Below are positions 46,850 to 56,671 of a DNA stretch of 64,000 bases, one piece after another. Within the stretch, counting starts at the first letter, position 1. The number at the start of each line of letters is the position of its first letter. The translations under genes and the position numbers were made by a program. Under the pieces are notes generated by a model. That model searched no databases, was not told the DNA's origin, and saw only the letters and a list, made by a program, of their open reading frames with translations. This DNA is from Bradyrhizobium sp. ISRA464 (GTDB lineage: Bacteria > Pseudomonadota > Alphaproteobacteria > Rhizobiales > Xanthobacteraceae): contig NZ_CP094526.1 of the NCBI RefSeq assembly GCF_029910095.1, positions 6,944,001 to 7,008,000 on the forward strand. The letters run 5' to 3'.

Positions 46850-48145
46850 TCACGCGATCGCCTCGAGGCCGCACCAGTCGGCGATGAACAGCGCCAACGT
46901 CTTGGTCACCTTGCGCAGTGATTCCAGATCGACGCATTCGTCGAACGCGTGGGGATTGCGGCAGTAGGGACCGTAGACCAGCGTCGGGCAGTTGGCGTAA
47001 AGGCCGAAGAAGCGCGCATCCGTGGTGGCGGCGAAAGCGTGCTCCTTGAGATCGTCGCCCCAGACCTCCGCATGACAGCGGCGCAGCACCGCCTCCTGCT
47101 GCTCGGCCCCGACCAGATGATAGCCCTCCGCCATGAAGCCGGGATAGGAGATCCGCGGCGGGTGCGTCACGAGGAACGGGTTGCGTGCCGACACATCGGT
47201 GATGAACTGCTCGAACTCGGCGCAGGCGTCGGCCGGGGACTGGCCGGGGTAGACCGCGACCCGCACCTCAAACGCGCACGCCGACGGCGCGCTCGACGTC
47301 CACTCACCGCCTTCGATACGGCCGACGTTGAAGTTGATCGGATGAGGATGGTTCTGGAACGGCGGATAGTCGCCCTTCCGCGCATTCCAGCGCGTCTCGA
47401 GTTCGCCACGCGCCTGGATCAGCTCGATGGCATTGTTGATCGCGCCGGCTCCCTTGCCGAAGTCGCCGGACGCATGCCCCGGCGTACCGGCCACCTCGAC
47501 CCGAATCCAGATCGGACCGATCTGTCCACGCAGCAGCTTCGGCTCCAGTGGCTCGGGGATGAAGGCGGCATCGGCGGTGTAGCCGCGCACGACGCAGGCG
47601 AGCGCGCCGTTGCCGGTGCACTCCTCCTCGACCACCGACTGCACATGCACGGTAGCGGCGGGCTGCAGCCCGAGGCGGTGCAGCGCCTTCAGCGCGAAGA
47701 GGTTGGCCGTGAGCCCCGACTTCATGTCGCCGGCGCCGCGGCCATACATCCAGCCGTCCTTGATGACGGGCTCATAGGGACCGTAGGTCCATGACGTCGC
47801 GACGCCGGTCGGCACCACGTCAATGTGGCCATTGAGGATTAGCGAGCGGCCGGTCGCGGCTTTCGGGCGATGGGTCCCGACCACGTTCCACGATTTGTCA
47901 TAGGAGATCGATACCGGCGAGAAGCCCGGATGATCGCGCATGCTGTCGGCGTCGATCACCCACTTGTCGATCTCGAGACCAAGCCCGGCCATCGCGTCCG
48001 CCATGACCTCCTGGGCGGCGGCTTCCTCGCCGCGCTGCGAGGGGACGCGCACGAGCTGTTGCAGGAACTGCACCTGTTCGTCGAACAGGGCGTCAACCGC
48101 GGCAAGAATTTGCGCGTTCCGGGCGGTGCCGTCTTTCACACTCAC
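46850..48145 (-). CDS. M20-family deacylase (ArgE/DapE-like)
   Basis: A 431-residue zinc-dependent hydrolase with a GTG start. Metal and catalytic motifs are SLILNGHIDVVP, WMYGRGAGDMKSGL, SVVEEECTGNGA (general-base Glu and ligand) and a late AFAATTDARFFG; the lid domain has IRVEVAGTPGHAS. The family removes N-acyl, carbamoyl or succinyl groups from amino acids. It lies 77 bp downstream of the class III PLP enzyme in the same operon. It probably releases the free amino compound that the kinase and PLP enzyme then degrade. Confidence 0.88.
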   Translation of the reverse strand: MSVKDGTARNAQILAAVDALFDEQVQFLQQLVRVPSQRGEEAAAQEVMADAMAGLGLEIDKWVIDADSMRDHPGFSPVSISYDKSWNVVGTHRPKAATGRSLILNGHIDVVPTGVATSWTYGPYEPVIKDGWMYGRGAGDMKSGLTANLFALKALHRLGLQPAATVHVQSVVEEECTGNGALACVVRGYTADAAFIPEPLEPKLLRGQIGPIWIRVEVAGTPGHASGDFGKGAGAINNAIELIQARGELETRWNARKGDYPPFQNHPHPINFNVGRIEGGEWTSSAPSACAFEVRVAVYPGQSPADACAEFEQFITDVSARNPFLVTHPPRISYPGFMAEGYHLVGAEQQEAVLRRCHAEVWGDDLKEHAFAATTDARFFGLYANCPTLVYGPYCRNPHAFDECVDLESLRKVTKTLALFIADWCGLEAIA

Positions 48146-48222
48146 GGGAAAAATGTCCTCTCGGTTCTTGTCATTGTTTGATCGCGAGCTGGATCACGCG
48201 GGTCCGATCGGTTTCCTGAGCC

Positions 48223-49539
48223 CTACAGCGAAGCCAGCACGTCACGCAGGGCCGCGATGAGCGTGTCCGCATTGTCACGCGAGAACACCAGCGGCGGACG
48301 GATCTTGAGCACGTTGGCATTCGGCCCCGAGGCGCTGATCAGAACGCGGCGCTCCCGCAAGCCGTTGACCAGCCGCGTCGTCGTCGCCACATCCGGCGTT
48401 TTCGCCGAGGGATCAGCGACGATCTCGACACCGATGAACAGGCCGGCGCCGCGCACGTCGCCGATCTGCGGGAAGTCGCGGCCGAGCTGCTGCAATCCCT
48501 GGCGCATGTAGGCGCCGACATCGGCCGCGTTCACCTGCAACCCTTCATCCTTGATGATGTCGAGCACGGCCAAGCCTGCCGCGGCAGCCACGGGATTGCC
48601 GCCGAAGGTGTTGAAATAGCGTGCCCGCTCGCCAAACTCCGCGACGACCTCAGGCCGGACGATGACGCCGGACATCGGATAGCCATTACCCATCGGCTTG
48701 CCGATGGTGACCATGTCGGGCGCAACGCCATGGCGCAGGAAGCCCCACATCGCATCGCCGGTGCGGCCGAAGCCGGGCTGCACTTCGTCGGCGATGAAGA
48801 GACCGCCGGCCGCGCGAATGGCATCGACCGCGGGCTTCAGGAAGCCCTTGGGCTCGGCCATTACACCGTCGCTGGAGAAGATCGTATCCACGATCAGCAG
48901 CGCCGGCTTGATGCCGTGCCGCTCGAGATCGGCGATCGCGGCGCGCACGTCGCGTCCGAAGCGCTCCGCCATGTCGCCCGGCGCCGCGCGGTAGGAATCG
49001 GGCGCCGGTACGGTCCTGACATGGCCGCCGAGATGCACGAATTCGCCGAGCGACGGCGAGAATTCGGCGACCGCGCCGGTGAGGCCGTGATAGGCGAGGC
49101 TCGTCACGATGATGCCGGTGCCGCCGGTCACGTGACGGCCGATGCGCACTGCGAGATCATTGGCCTCGCTGCCCGTGCAGGCGAACATGACCTGGCTAAG
49201 CGCGGCGGGAAACGTCGCCGTCAGCGCCTCGGCATAGGAAATGATGGCTTCGTGCAGGTAGCGCGTATGCGTGTTGAGGATGCCGGTCTGCCGCGTGATC
49301 GCCTCGACCACCCTTGGATGGCAGTGCCCCATCGAGGCGACGTTGTTGTAGGCGTCGAGATATTTGTTGCCGCTGGCATCATAGAGCCAGACGCCCTCGC
49401 CCTTCACGATGTGCAACGGCCGCTCATAGAACAGCCGATAGGCGGTGCCGAGCACGCGCTGCCGCCGCTCGATCAGACGCTGCTCCTCGGGATTGAGCCG
49501 GGCGAAGTCCTCGGCGGTGAAGGCGTTGACCATGGCCAT
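48223..49539 (-). CDS. Class III PLP enzyme, AGXT2L-like phospholyase/aminotransferase
   Basis: From the ATG at 49539 the protein is 438 residues. Key motifs are [76 protein letters not shown] and [12 protein letters not shown], where the Lys binds PLP. The [11 protein letters not shown] and LNTHTRYLH blocks resemble ethanolamine-phosphate and 5-phosphohydroxylysine phospholyases rather than ordinary omega-aminotransferases. The gene directly follows a hydroxylysine-kinase-like phosphotransferase (gap about 4 bp), which fits a kinase plus phospholyase pair that removes phosphate and ammonia. The exact substrate is inferred. Confidence 0.88.
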   Translation of the reverse strand: MAMVNAFTAEDFARLNPEEQRLIERRQRVLGTAYRLFYERPLHIVKGEGVWLYDASGNKYLDAYNNVASMGHCHPRVVEAITRQTGILNTHTRYLHEAIISYAEALTATFPAALSQVMFACTGSEANDLAVRIGRHVTGGTGIIVTSLAYHGLTGAVAEFSPSLGEFVHLGGHVRTVPAPDSYRAAPGDMAERFGRDVRAAIADLERHGIKPALLIVDTIFSSDGVMAEPKGFLKPAVDAIRAAGGLFIADEVQPGFGRTGDAMWGFLRHGVAPDMVTIGKPMGNGYPMSGVIVRPEVVAEFGERARYFNTFGGNPVAAAAGLAVLDIIKDEGLQVNAADVGAYMRQGLQQLGRDFPQIGDVRGAGLFIGVEIVADPSAKTPDVATTTRLVNGLRERRVLISASGPNANVLKIRPPLVFSRDNADTLIAALRDVLASL

Positions 49540-49543
49540 GTGC

Positions 49544-50608
49544 TTAACCCTCGCAATTGGATGAGACGAACCGCTCGAGATCGGACGCGGACAGTCCGGA
49601 CAGACGCTGCAGGCCCTGCCAGGCAGCGTGATGGTTTCGCAGGATGTAGTCCCTGTTGTCGGGCCGGCTCGCCGCCCGCCATTCCGAGATGATGATCGAC
49701 ATCGCCACCCGTGCCTTGATAAGGACCGGAAGCACGCGGACCTCATCGACCTCGAGCCGCGTCACGGTGCCGTAGCCGCGCAGGATCGCGCCCGCGAGGT
49801 TTTGCCAATCGCCGGTCGCCAGGTGATAGGCAAGCGCCACGGCGAGATCGTTGACGCGCGGGGCAAACACCATGTCGCCGAAATCTATGATCCCCGCGAT
49901 CTCCAGCGGCAACGCCGGATCGACCAGGATGTTGTGGGGATTGAAATCGTTGTGGATGATCTGGTGCGGCAGCGAGCCCGCTGCCTGCGGAATTTCTTGC
50001 GCAAAGGCATCGAGCACGCCGCGCACGAGCGGCTGCCGCTCGTCGCCGACATGCCCGACGAGATCCGCGAGATCGAGCGTATGGCTGATGTCCCAGAGCA
50101 GCTTGCCGGCGGGCGGACGTCCCTGAAAGCCGGCGAGCCCCTGACCGAGAATCGCCAGCACACGGCCGAGATTGTGGTTGCGAGCGGTTGATGCCGGCAG
50201 ACGATAGAGCTGGTCGCCGTCGAGGTAGCTGAGCAGCCGCACCTTCCGGACCGCACCGCCCGCCAAGGCCAGATCGTAGCTGCGCACGCCCTGCAGGGTG
50301 GAAATAAGCCGCGGCACCGGAACGTCAGGCGCCGTCGCCTTCAGATGCATCAGCGCGCCGTCCTGAAAGGCCAGCGAAGCCGGATCTTCGACGGGATTGG
50401 CGATCTTCAGCACATAGGCATCGCCTGTCGTGGCGACGAATTTGAAGGTTTCGTCGCGCTCGCTCAACAGCCGGGTCACCGAGCCTGACAGACCGTAGAT
50501 CCGCGCGACCAGATCCTCGACCTCGGCGAGCGGCAGCAGCGTGCAATGCGACGACAGCACATCGCCGGCCGAAGCAGGAGATTCGCTTAGAGTCGCCACA
50601 TCATTCAT
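49544..50608 (-). CDS. Hydroxylysine-kinase-like (APH-fold) phosphotransferase
   Basis: The ATG at 50608 gives 354 residues with the aminoglycoside-phosphotransferase fold. The ATP-site Lys is in GDAYVLKIANP, the catalytic loop is HQIIHNDFNPHNILVD and the metal motif is GIIDFGDMV. The length and the ERDETFKFVATTGDAYVLK opening match the HYKK/AGPHD1 group (5-hydroxylysine kinase), more than antibiotic kinases. It is the first enzyme after the transporter gene and immediately precedes the AGXT2L-like phospholyase. It probably phosphorylates an amino alcohol or hydroxy amino acid in the cytosol. Confidence 0.85.
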   Translation of the reverse strand: MNDVATLSESPASAGDVLSSHCTLLPLAEVEDLVARIYGLSGSVTRLLSERDETFKFVATTGDAYVLKIANPVEDPASLAFQDGALMHLKATAPDVPVPRLISTLQGVRSYDLALAGGAVRKVRLLSYLDGDQLYRLPASTARNHNLGRVLAILGQGLAGFQGRPPAGKLLWDISHTLDLADLVGHVGDERQPLVRGVLDAFAQEIPQAAGSLPHQIIHNDFNPHNILVDPALPLEIAGIIDFGDMVFAPRVNDLAVALAYHLATGDWQNLAGAILRGYGTVTRLEVDEVRVLPVLIKARVAMSIIISEWRAASRPDNRDYILRNHHAAWQGLQRLSGLSASDLERFVSSNCEG

Positions 50609-50706
50609 TCCGGCATCCCGACATACATACAACAATTGCGCTGTGACATGCACTCGCGGCAGCCATTTCGAAGGAGGCTGCCGCGACTGCTGCTTGAGAG
50701 TCCAGT

Positions 50707-52078
50707 CTAGCTGTTGACGGCGTAGGCGGAGCGATCCGCCCGGCCGAGCGCAACCTTGGCGAAGGCTTCATCCTCGACAGGCAGGAACCAGATCGACAGG
50801 AACGCACCGCCGGCAATGAGCGCGAACAGCGCCGCCAGCGGCCCCCACTGAACGCCATAGGCGTGGGCCAGCCAGACACCGACCAGCGGCGTGGTGCCGC
50901 CGAAGATCGCGCCGCAGAGCTGGAAGCTCAGCGAAATGCCGGTGTAGCGCATGCGCACCGAAAATGCGCGCGGCAAATAGGAGGCGATCACCGCGTAGTA
51001 GGCGCCGATCAGGAAGGTCGCGACCAGGATGCCGATCGCAATGTTCGCAACACTGCCCGACACCACCAGCATCATCATCGGGGCCGACCAGAGGCAGGCG
51101 GCGCCGGTCGTAAACAGCAGCAGGCGCCGCTCGCCGATCTTGGTGGCGATGTACGACCCGACCGGGAACGAGGCGAGCTCGACGATGCCGACCCAGGAGA
51201 TGATGTCGAGGATCTGGCTGCGCTGGATGTTCAGATAGGTTGTCGTGTAGCTGATCATCAGCGTGGTGATGAAATAGAATCCGGCGATGCCTAGCAGGCT
51301 CAGGCCGATGCCGAGCGCAACCGCCTTCTTCCTGGTTTTCAGCACCTCGCGGACCGGAACGACGTCGTGGGACGGCGCCTTGTTGAGCTGCGCGACCATC
51401 TCGGGGCTTTCATTGACGCCGGCACGGATGATGAAGGCTACGATCACCAGCACGCCGCTGAGGATGAACGGAATCCGCCAGCCCCACGACTGAAAGTCCT
51501 GCTGCGGCAGCGCGGACACCGCGCGGAACGCGAGCGTCGCCAGGATAAGACCGATCGGGCTGCCGTATTGCGGCGCGGACGCAAGGAACGTCCGCCATTT
51601 CGCCGGAGCATGCTCGGTGGCGATCAGCACCGCGCCACCCCACTCGCCGCCGACGGCGATTCCCTGGACGAGACGCAGCACCACGAGCATAACGGCGGCC
51701 ATAATGCCGACGGAATGAAAGCTGGGGAGGATACCGATCAATGTGGTCGCCATGCCCATCACGGCCAGCGTGATGATCAGGCTCTTCTTGCGGCCGACCT
51801 TGTCACCGAGATGCCCGAAGATCAGCGCGCCGAACGGCCGGGCCACGAAGCCGACCGCGAAAGTCGCGAGTGACGCCAGAACGCCCATGAAGGGATCGTT
51901 GGTGGCGAAGAACACATCGCCGAATACCAGCGCGGCAGCCGTCCCGTAAAATGGCGGTCCCGAGAAACGCGGCCAGTGCCGCCCTGATCGGCTGTCGCTC
52001 AACCATACCCCTGTTCCTTCTCCCCTGTTCGTGCGCGGGTTTTGAATGTGTGATCTCCGGCAGTTCCTTCGTATTCAT
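50707..52078 (-). pseudogene. MHS-family transporter with a 5' deletion/frameshift
   Basis: The main frame encodes most of a metabolite:H+ symporter (FYGTAAALVFGDVFFATNDPFMGVLASLATFAVGFVARPFGALIFGHLGD, VQGIAVGGEWGGAVLIATEHAP, later helices to 50707). The true N-terminus lies in another frame: MNTKELPEITHSKP at 52078 through RAALAAFLGTAI. The family's conserved EWYDFF between these two pieces is missing near 51946-51956, as if about 14-17 bases were deleted. The nominal start at 52002 would give an abnormal N-terminus. All neighbours are intact, so this may be a recent lesion or an assembly error. Confidence 0.7.
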
Positions 52079-52117
52079 TTGATGCATGATGCGTCAAGAA
52101 TATTTTGATGCATCAAA
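52079..52117. promoter_or_regulatory. Two palindromic operators for the GntR-type regulator
   Basis: TTTGATGCATCAAA (52104-52117) is a perfect palindrome. A second, imperfect one is TTGATGC-ATGAT-GCGTCAA (52079-52097). Their centres are about 22 bp apart, two helical turns, in the divergent promoter between the MHS transporter and the GntR/FadR-type gene. This arrangement fits cooperative repressor binding. Confidence 0.65.
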
Positions 52118-52212
52118 CATCAGCACGCTGGTTATAAAAGAGGCGGGCTGATATAGATTTTTGGGACGTTGAATCGAGACTGGACGGATCGTCGCGAGAT
52201 AGGGAACCCCTT

Positions 52213-52917
52213 GTGAAAGACATGTTTTTACAGGTCGATCGCAGCAGCCTGTACGAGACCGTGTACTCGCAGATTGCCCTTGCCCTGATCGAGGGGCAGC
52301 TGCAGCCGGACGACAAGGTCCGGATCCGGGCCCTCGCCGATCAGCTCGGTGTCAGCGTCACGCCGGTGCGCGACGCCCTGCTCCGCCTCGTCAAGGAACG
52401 GGCACTGGAGATGCGCGGGCTGAAGGACATCCGCGTTCCACGGATGCGTGTCGAGCAGTTGCAGGAGGTGCGGCTGATCCGGTTACGCCTGGAAGGCCTC
52501 GCCGCCCAGCTCGCCGCCTCGCGCATCGACCGCACCTCGGAGGTGATGCTGACGCGCATCCTCGAGGAGAACGAAGAGGCGCGGACCAAGGGCGACACCG
52601 TCACCGCCATCAAGCTCAACCGGCTGTTTCACTCCAAGATCGCCGAGATCGCGGGTCTGCCCGTGCTGCACGACATGATCGAGAACATGCGGCTGCGGAT
52701 GGGGCCGCTGATCGCGGCGGTCTATGTCTCGGGCGGACGGCCCATGATCGCCTATCACTACGAAATCCTCGACGCGCTCAGGAAGCGCGACCCCGCCGCC
52801 GCGGAAGCCGCCATCCAGGCCGACATCAATGCGACAGCGGAAATCCTGCTGCAGTCAGGGCTTCTGCTGTCGAACGAGGTGGCGACAAACCACGCGGGAT
52901 TGAAGGCGCTGGCTTGA
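52213..52917 (+). CDS. GntR-family (FadR/FCD subfamily) regulator
   Basis: A 234-residue regulator. The winged helix-turn-helix is at about 12-75 (LYETVYSQIALALIEGQLQPDDKVRIRALADQLGVSVTPVRDALLRL). The FCD effector domain is all helical (about 85-225), with the metal-ligand pattern NRLFHSKIAEIAG and a late YHYEILDAL. It diverges from the transporter-kinase-phospholyase-deacylase operon and probably represses it until a pathway intermediate binds. Operator candidates lie between the genes. Confidence 0.92.
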   Translation: MKDMFLQVDRSSLYETVYSQIALALIEGQLQPDDKVRIRALADQLGVSVTPVRDALLRLVKERALEMRGLKDIRVPRMRVEQLQEVRLIRLRLEGLAAQLAASRIDRTSEVMLTRILEENEEARTKGDTVTAIKLNRLFHSKIAEIAGLPVLHDMIENMRLRMGPLIAAVYVSGGRPMIAYHYEILDALRKRDPAAAEAAIQADINATAEILLQSGLLLSNEVATNHAGLKALA

Positions 52918-52956
52918 CGCCTTGCGCCGCAACCGCGGTCCTCATCGATGGCGCGA

Positions 52957-53075
52957 TTAGCGCAGCACGACCTCCGGGCGGGTCCACCGCAGATATCGTC
53001 GCGGTGCGGCGCCAAGCTCACACTTGAACATCGCAGCGAACGCGCTCTGGCAGATGACCTGCGCGGCGCCGGGCG
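52957..53075 (-). pseudogene. AraC-family regulator, C-terminal remnant
   Basis: The minus-strand translation QSAFAAMFKCELGAAPRRYLR matches the last recognition helix region of AraC-type regulators (FSRAFKRELGxxPRRYRR style). The upstream sequence has no matching frame, so only the tail remains. This explains part of the otherwise empty stretch 52918-53320. Confidence 0.45.
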
Positions 53076-53320
53076 CCGATGGTATTTTCGATGGATCCCC
53101 CTCTTTTGATCCACACCGTCTATGTCCCGCCTTGCGGTTGTGAAGTGCTTTTGCACATCCGAGCCACAACCGCGGGGTGCATCCGTATTTCCACGGCCCC
53201 AGTGCCTTTTTGTCCCGTCAGCAGGGCCTTTGGCGGATCGGTCGATCGCTCCCGACTACTTATCCGCTGGACTTCCACGAGTTGTTGGAAGACCTTAGGG
53301 TGTGGTGGCGGGAAGCGATC

Positions 53321-56300
53321 ATGGACGTCGTAGAGTGGCTGCGAGGCCTGGGTCTTGAGCAATATGAGACCGCGTTTCGCGAGGCAGAAATCGGACTCGA
53401 CATTCTGCCTGACCTCACCGACGCCGATCTCGTCGAATTGGGCGTCTCGCTCGGCAACCGCAAGCGTCTGTTGAAGGCCATCGCGGCTCTCGCCAGCAGG
53501 CCGGCACCGTCGGGCGAGCCGGGCTCGGACGAGGCCGAACGCCGCCAGTTGACCGTGATGTTCTGCGATCTCGTGGGGTCGACCGAGATTTCGGCGCGGC
53601 TCGACCCCGAAGACATGCGCGACGTGATCCGCGCCTATCAGGATGCGTGCTCGGGGGCGGTCGCCCGCTACGAGGGTTTCGTTGCGCGGTTCATGGGCGA
53701 CGGCATCCTCGCCTATTTCGGCTTCCCACGCGCGCATGAGGATGAGGCCGAGCGCGCGATCAGGTCGGGCCTCGATATCGTGGACGCCGTCGCGAAGCTG
53801 GAGACGCCGGCGCGACGCAAGCTCGCGGTTCGGGTCGGCATCGCCACCGGCATCGTCGTGGTCGGCGATCTCATCGGACAAGGTCCCGGTCAGGAAAGGG
53901 ACGTCGTTGGCGAGACGCCCAATCTGGCGGCGCGACTGCAGGTGCTGGCAGCGCCCGGCACCGTGGTGATCGCCGAAGCCACCATGCGATTGGTCGGCAG
54001 GACTTTCGATCTGGCGTCGCTCGGCGTTCACGCGCTCAAGGGGTTCGAAACGCCGGTCCCGGTCTGGTCGGTCCTGCGCGATGCCCGGACCAGCACCCGC
54101 TTCGAAGCGTTCAGATCGCACGGACTTTCGCCCATGGTCAACCGCGAGCGGGAGACCGCGCTGCTGCGGGACCGCTGGCAGCGCTCGCGGAATGGCGAGG
54201 GACATGTGGTGCTCATCTCTGGCGAAGCGGGGATCGGAAAGTCGCGCATTGTGGCCGCGCTTGCCGAACACGCCACCGCGTCGCCCCACGTCGCGATCCG
54301 CTATCAATGCTCGCCCCATCACGTGAACAACGCGCTCTACCCGATCTTGAGCGAAATCGGGCGAGCGGCGGGACTGGTCGACGACGAATCGCCGACGGCG
54401 AAGCTCGACAAGCTCGAAGGCATTCTCGTGCGCCATGGGCTGGACGCTCGTGAGTACGCACCGATCCTTGCCGGGGCGCTCTCGATCCCTGCGGCCGATC
54501 GCTATCCCCCAATCGATCTGACGGCGGCGGAACAGAAAGAGCGGACAATCTCGGCTCTGGTGGTGTTTTTCGCAGCCAGAGCCCGGCGCGTCCCCGCACT
54601 TGCATTGCTCGAAGACGCGCATTGGATCGACCCGACGTCACTCGTCGTGCTGGGACGCTTGTTCGAGCAAGTGCCCGCCCTGAGCGCGCTCATCGTCGTT
54701 ACGGCCCGTCCCGAGTTCATCTCCCCCTGGGAAAATCAGGCCAATCTGTCCGCCCTACACCTCAGCCCGCTTCCGAAGGACGAGACGACGGCCATGGTCC
54801 ACGGCGTGGCCGGGGGCAAAGCGCTGCCGGCCAAGATCCTGGAAGAGATCATCGTCAAGACCGACGGGGTGCCGCTGTTCGTCGAGGAACTGACGAAAAC
54901 CGTCATGGAGTCGGGTCTGCTCCGCGAAGAGGGCGACTCCTATCAGCTTGTTTCAGGACGGACGCCGATCGCGATCCCGTCGACGCTGCAGGACTCGCTG
55001 CTGGCCCGGTTGGACCGGCTCAATTCGGTGAAGGACATCGCCCAGATCGGTGCGGCGATCGGGCGCGAATTTTCACACCGTCTCCTCGAGGAAGTCTCGA
55101 GCATGCGCGGCGCGGCGCTCATGGACGCGCTCGACAAGCTGATCGCCGCCAACATCATCCATCGCAACGGAGACCCGCCCGAGGCCGTCTATACGTTCAA
55201 GCACGCGCTGCTGCGCGACTCCGCCTATCAGCTCATGATCCGCGGGCGGCGCCGCGACGTGCATCGCAGCATCGTCAGGATCCTCGAGACACGATTTCCG
55301 CAGATCGTGGAAACCCAGCCCGAGATTGCGGCCATGCATCACGAGCACGGCGGCAACCCTGCGCGCGCCGCCGACTATTATCGGCTCGCCGGCAGCCGCG
55401 CTGCGGCGCGTTCGGCCAACGTCGAAGCCCTCGCCTATCTGAATGACGGATTGCGCGTTATCGAGACGTTGCCGTCGGGCGCCGAGCGTGACCGCCTGGA
55501 GCTGCAGGTGCAGTTGCTCCGCGCAGGAGCCCTGCGCGGCACCAAGGGCTATTCCGCGCCGGAAACCGGCGACGCCATCCGCCGCGCTTACACGCTGAGC
55601 CAAAGCGTCGGCGAGCCGGCGCAATTGCTGCTGACGCTCGCCGGCCTCTATGCCTACCACCTCGTCCATTCCGAGACGATGCGAGCCGGGGAGATCGCCG
55701 AGGAACTGCTGACCCTCGCGCGGCAGCAAGGCGACACCAACTACATTATGATCGGGCTGCGCAGCATCGGATGCGTGCAGTTTCAACTCGGACATCAAAC
55801 CGCCGCGCTCGACCACTTCGAGCAATCGCTGTCGCTGTACGATCCGGTGGCGCATGGTCCGCTCGCTTCGTCGTTTGGGCTGGATCACAAGGAGGTCGCG
55901 GCCTCGTTCCGCTCGACCACGCTCTGGCTGCTCGGACGGCCCGCTCAAGCCGAGGCTTCGCAACAGGAAGCCCTGTCTCACGCCGAGAGCCTGAAACATC
56001 TACCCAGCATCTGCCAGGCGCTGATCTACAGCGCGCTGCTTCGCGTGCTGGCGCGCGACCACCCCGGCGTGATCGAATCGGCCACCCAGGGAATCCATCT
56101 GGCCCGGCGTCTTTCGTTCGACTTGATGGAGCACGGCGCGAGCTTCTTCCTTGCCGCGGCGCGACGCGGCCAGGTACCACCGGAAGAATTGCTGCCGGTG
56201 ATGCTGAACGCTGCGGATCTGTGGTGGGCTACCGGTGCTCGCCAGTACCAAGGCTACGTCCTGACGGTGATCGCAGAGACCTATCTCGACGCGCATCAGC

Positions 56301-56662
56301 CTGAAAAAGGTCTGTCAGTCGTCGCGCAGGCCAAGGAATTGCTCGAGGCAACCGACGAGCGATGGGCCGAGGCCGAACTCTATCGCGTCGAAGGCATGCT
56401 GCTGCTCGCGTTTCCGGAACGACGGATCGCCGAGGGCGAGGCTTGCCTGCGCAAGGCGATCGCCGTCGCGCGCGACCGAGCGGCGCTGTCATGGGAATTG
56501 CGTGCCTCGGTCGACTTGGCTCGTCTGCTGGGGAGCATTGGACGCGCCGCCGAAGGCAAGGCGCTGGTGGAAGCGGTTTATGGCCGTTTCGACGAAGGCT
56601 TCGACAGCGTCGATCTTGCGGCTGCGCGCGCGATCCTAGTGCCGCACACGTCTACCGCCTAA
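53321..56662 (+). CDS. SAM-domain class III cyclase fused to AAA-type ATPase and TPR repeats
   Basis: From the ATG at 53321 the protein is 1,113 residues; an upstream extension to 53177 lacks similarity to the family. Residues 1-58 form a sterile alpha motif (WLRGLGLEQYETAFREAEI, LGVSLGNRKRLLKAIAAL). The class III cyclase spans about 70-245 (VMFCDLVGSTEIS, FMGDGILAYFGFP, VVGETPNLAARL). A STAND-type ATPase has Walker A SGEAGIGKS and Walker B LALLEDAHWID, then an AfsR-like winged region. TPR-like helices occupy about 700-1,100. Such proteins are large regulatory cyclases common in Bradyrhizobiaceae, with unknown triggers. The gene is monocistronic. Confidence 0.93.
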   Translation: MDVVEWLRGLGLEQYETAFREAEIGLDILPDLTDADLVELGVSLGNRKRLLKAIAALASRPAPSGEPGSDEAERRQLTVMFCDLVGSTEISARLDPEDMRDVIRAYQDACSGAVARYEGFVARFMGDGILAYFGFPRAHEDEAERAIRSGLDIVDAVAKLETPARRKLAVRVGIATGIVVVGDLIGQGPGQERDVVGETPNLAARLQVLAAPGTVVIAEATMRLVGRTFDLASLGVHALKGFETPVPVWSVLRDARTSTRFEAFRSHGLSPMVNRERETALLRDRWQRSRNGEGHVVLISGEAGIGKSRIVAALAEHATASPHVAIRYQCSPHHVNNALYPILSEIGRAAGLVDDESPTAKLDKLEGILVRHGLDAREYAPILAGALSIPAADRYPPIDLTAAEQKERTISALVVFFAARARRVPALALLEDAHWIDPTSLVVLGRLFEQVPALSALIVVTARPEFISPWENQANLSALHLSPLPKDETTAMVHGVAGGKALPAKILEEIIVKTDGVPLFVEELTKTVMESGLLREEGDSYQLVSGRTPIAIPSTLQDSLLARLDRLNSVKDIAQIGAAIGREFSHRLLEEVSSMRGAALMDALDKLIAANIIHRNGDPPEAVYTFKHALLRDSAYQLMIRGRRRDVHRSIVRILETRFPQIVETQPEIAAMHHEHGGNPARAADYYRLAGSRAAARSANVEALAYLNDGLRVIETLPSGAERDRLELQVQLLRAGALRGTKGYSAPETGDAIRRAYTLSQSVGEPAQLLLTLAGLYAYHLVHSETMRAGEIAEELLTLARQQGDTNYIMIGLRSIGCVQFQLGHQTAALDHFEQSLSLYDPVAHGPLASSFGLDHKEVAASFRSTTLWLLGRPAQAEASQQEALSHAESLKHLPSICQALIYSALLRVLARDHPGVIESATQGIHLARRLSFDLMEHGASFFLAAARRGQVPPEELLPVMLNAADLWWATGARQYQGYVLTVIAETYLDAHQPEKGLSVVAQAKELLEATDERWAEAELYRVEGMLLLAFPERRIAEGEACLRKAIAVARDRAALSWELRASVDLARLLGSIGRAAEGKALVEAVYGRFDEGFDSVDLAAARAILVPHTSTA

Positions 56663-56671
56663 GGCCGCCGG

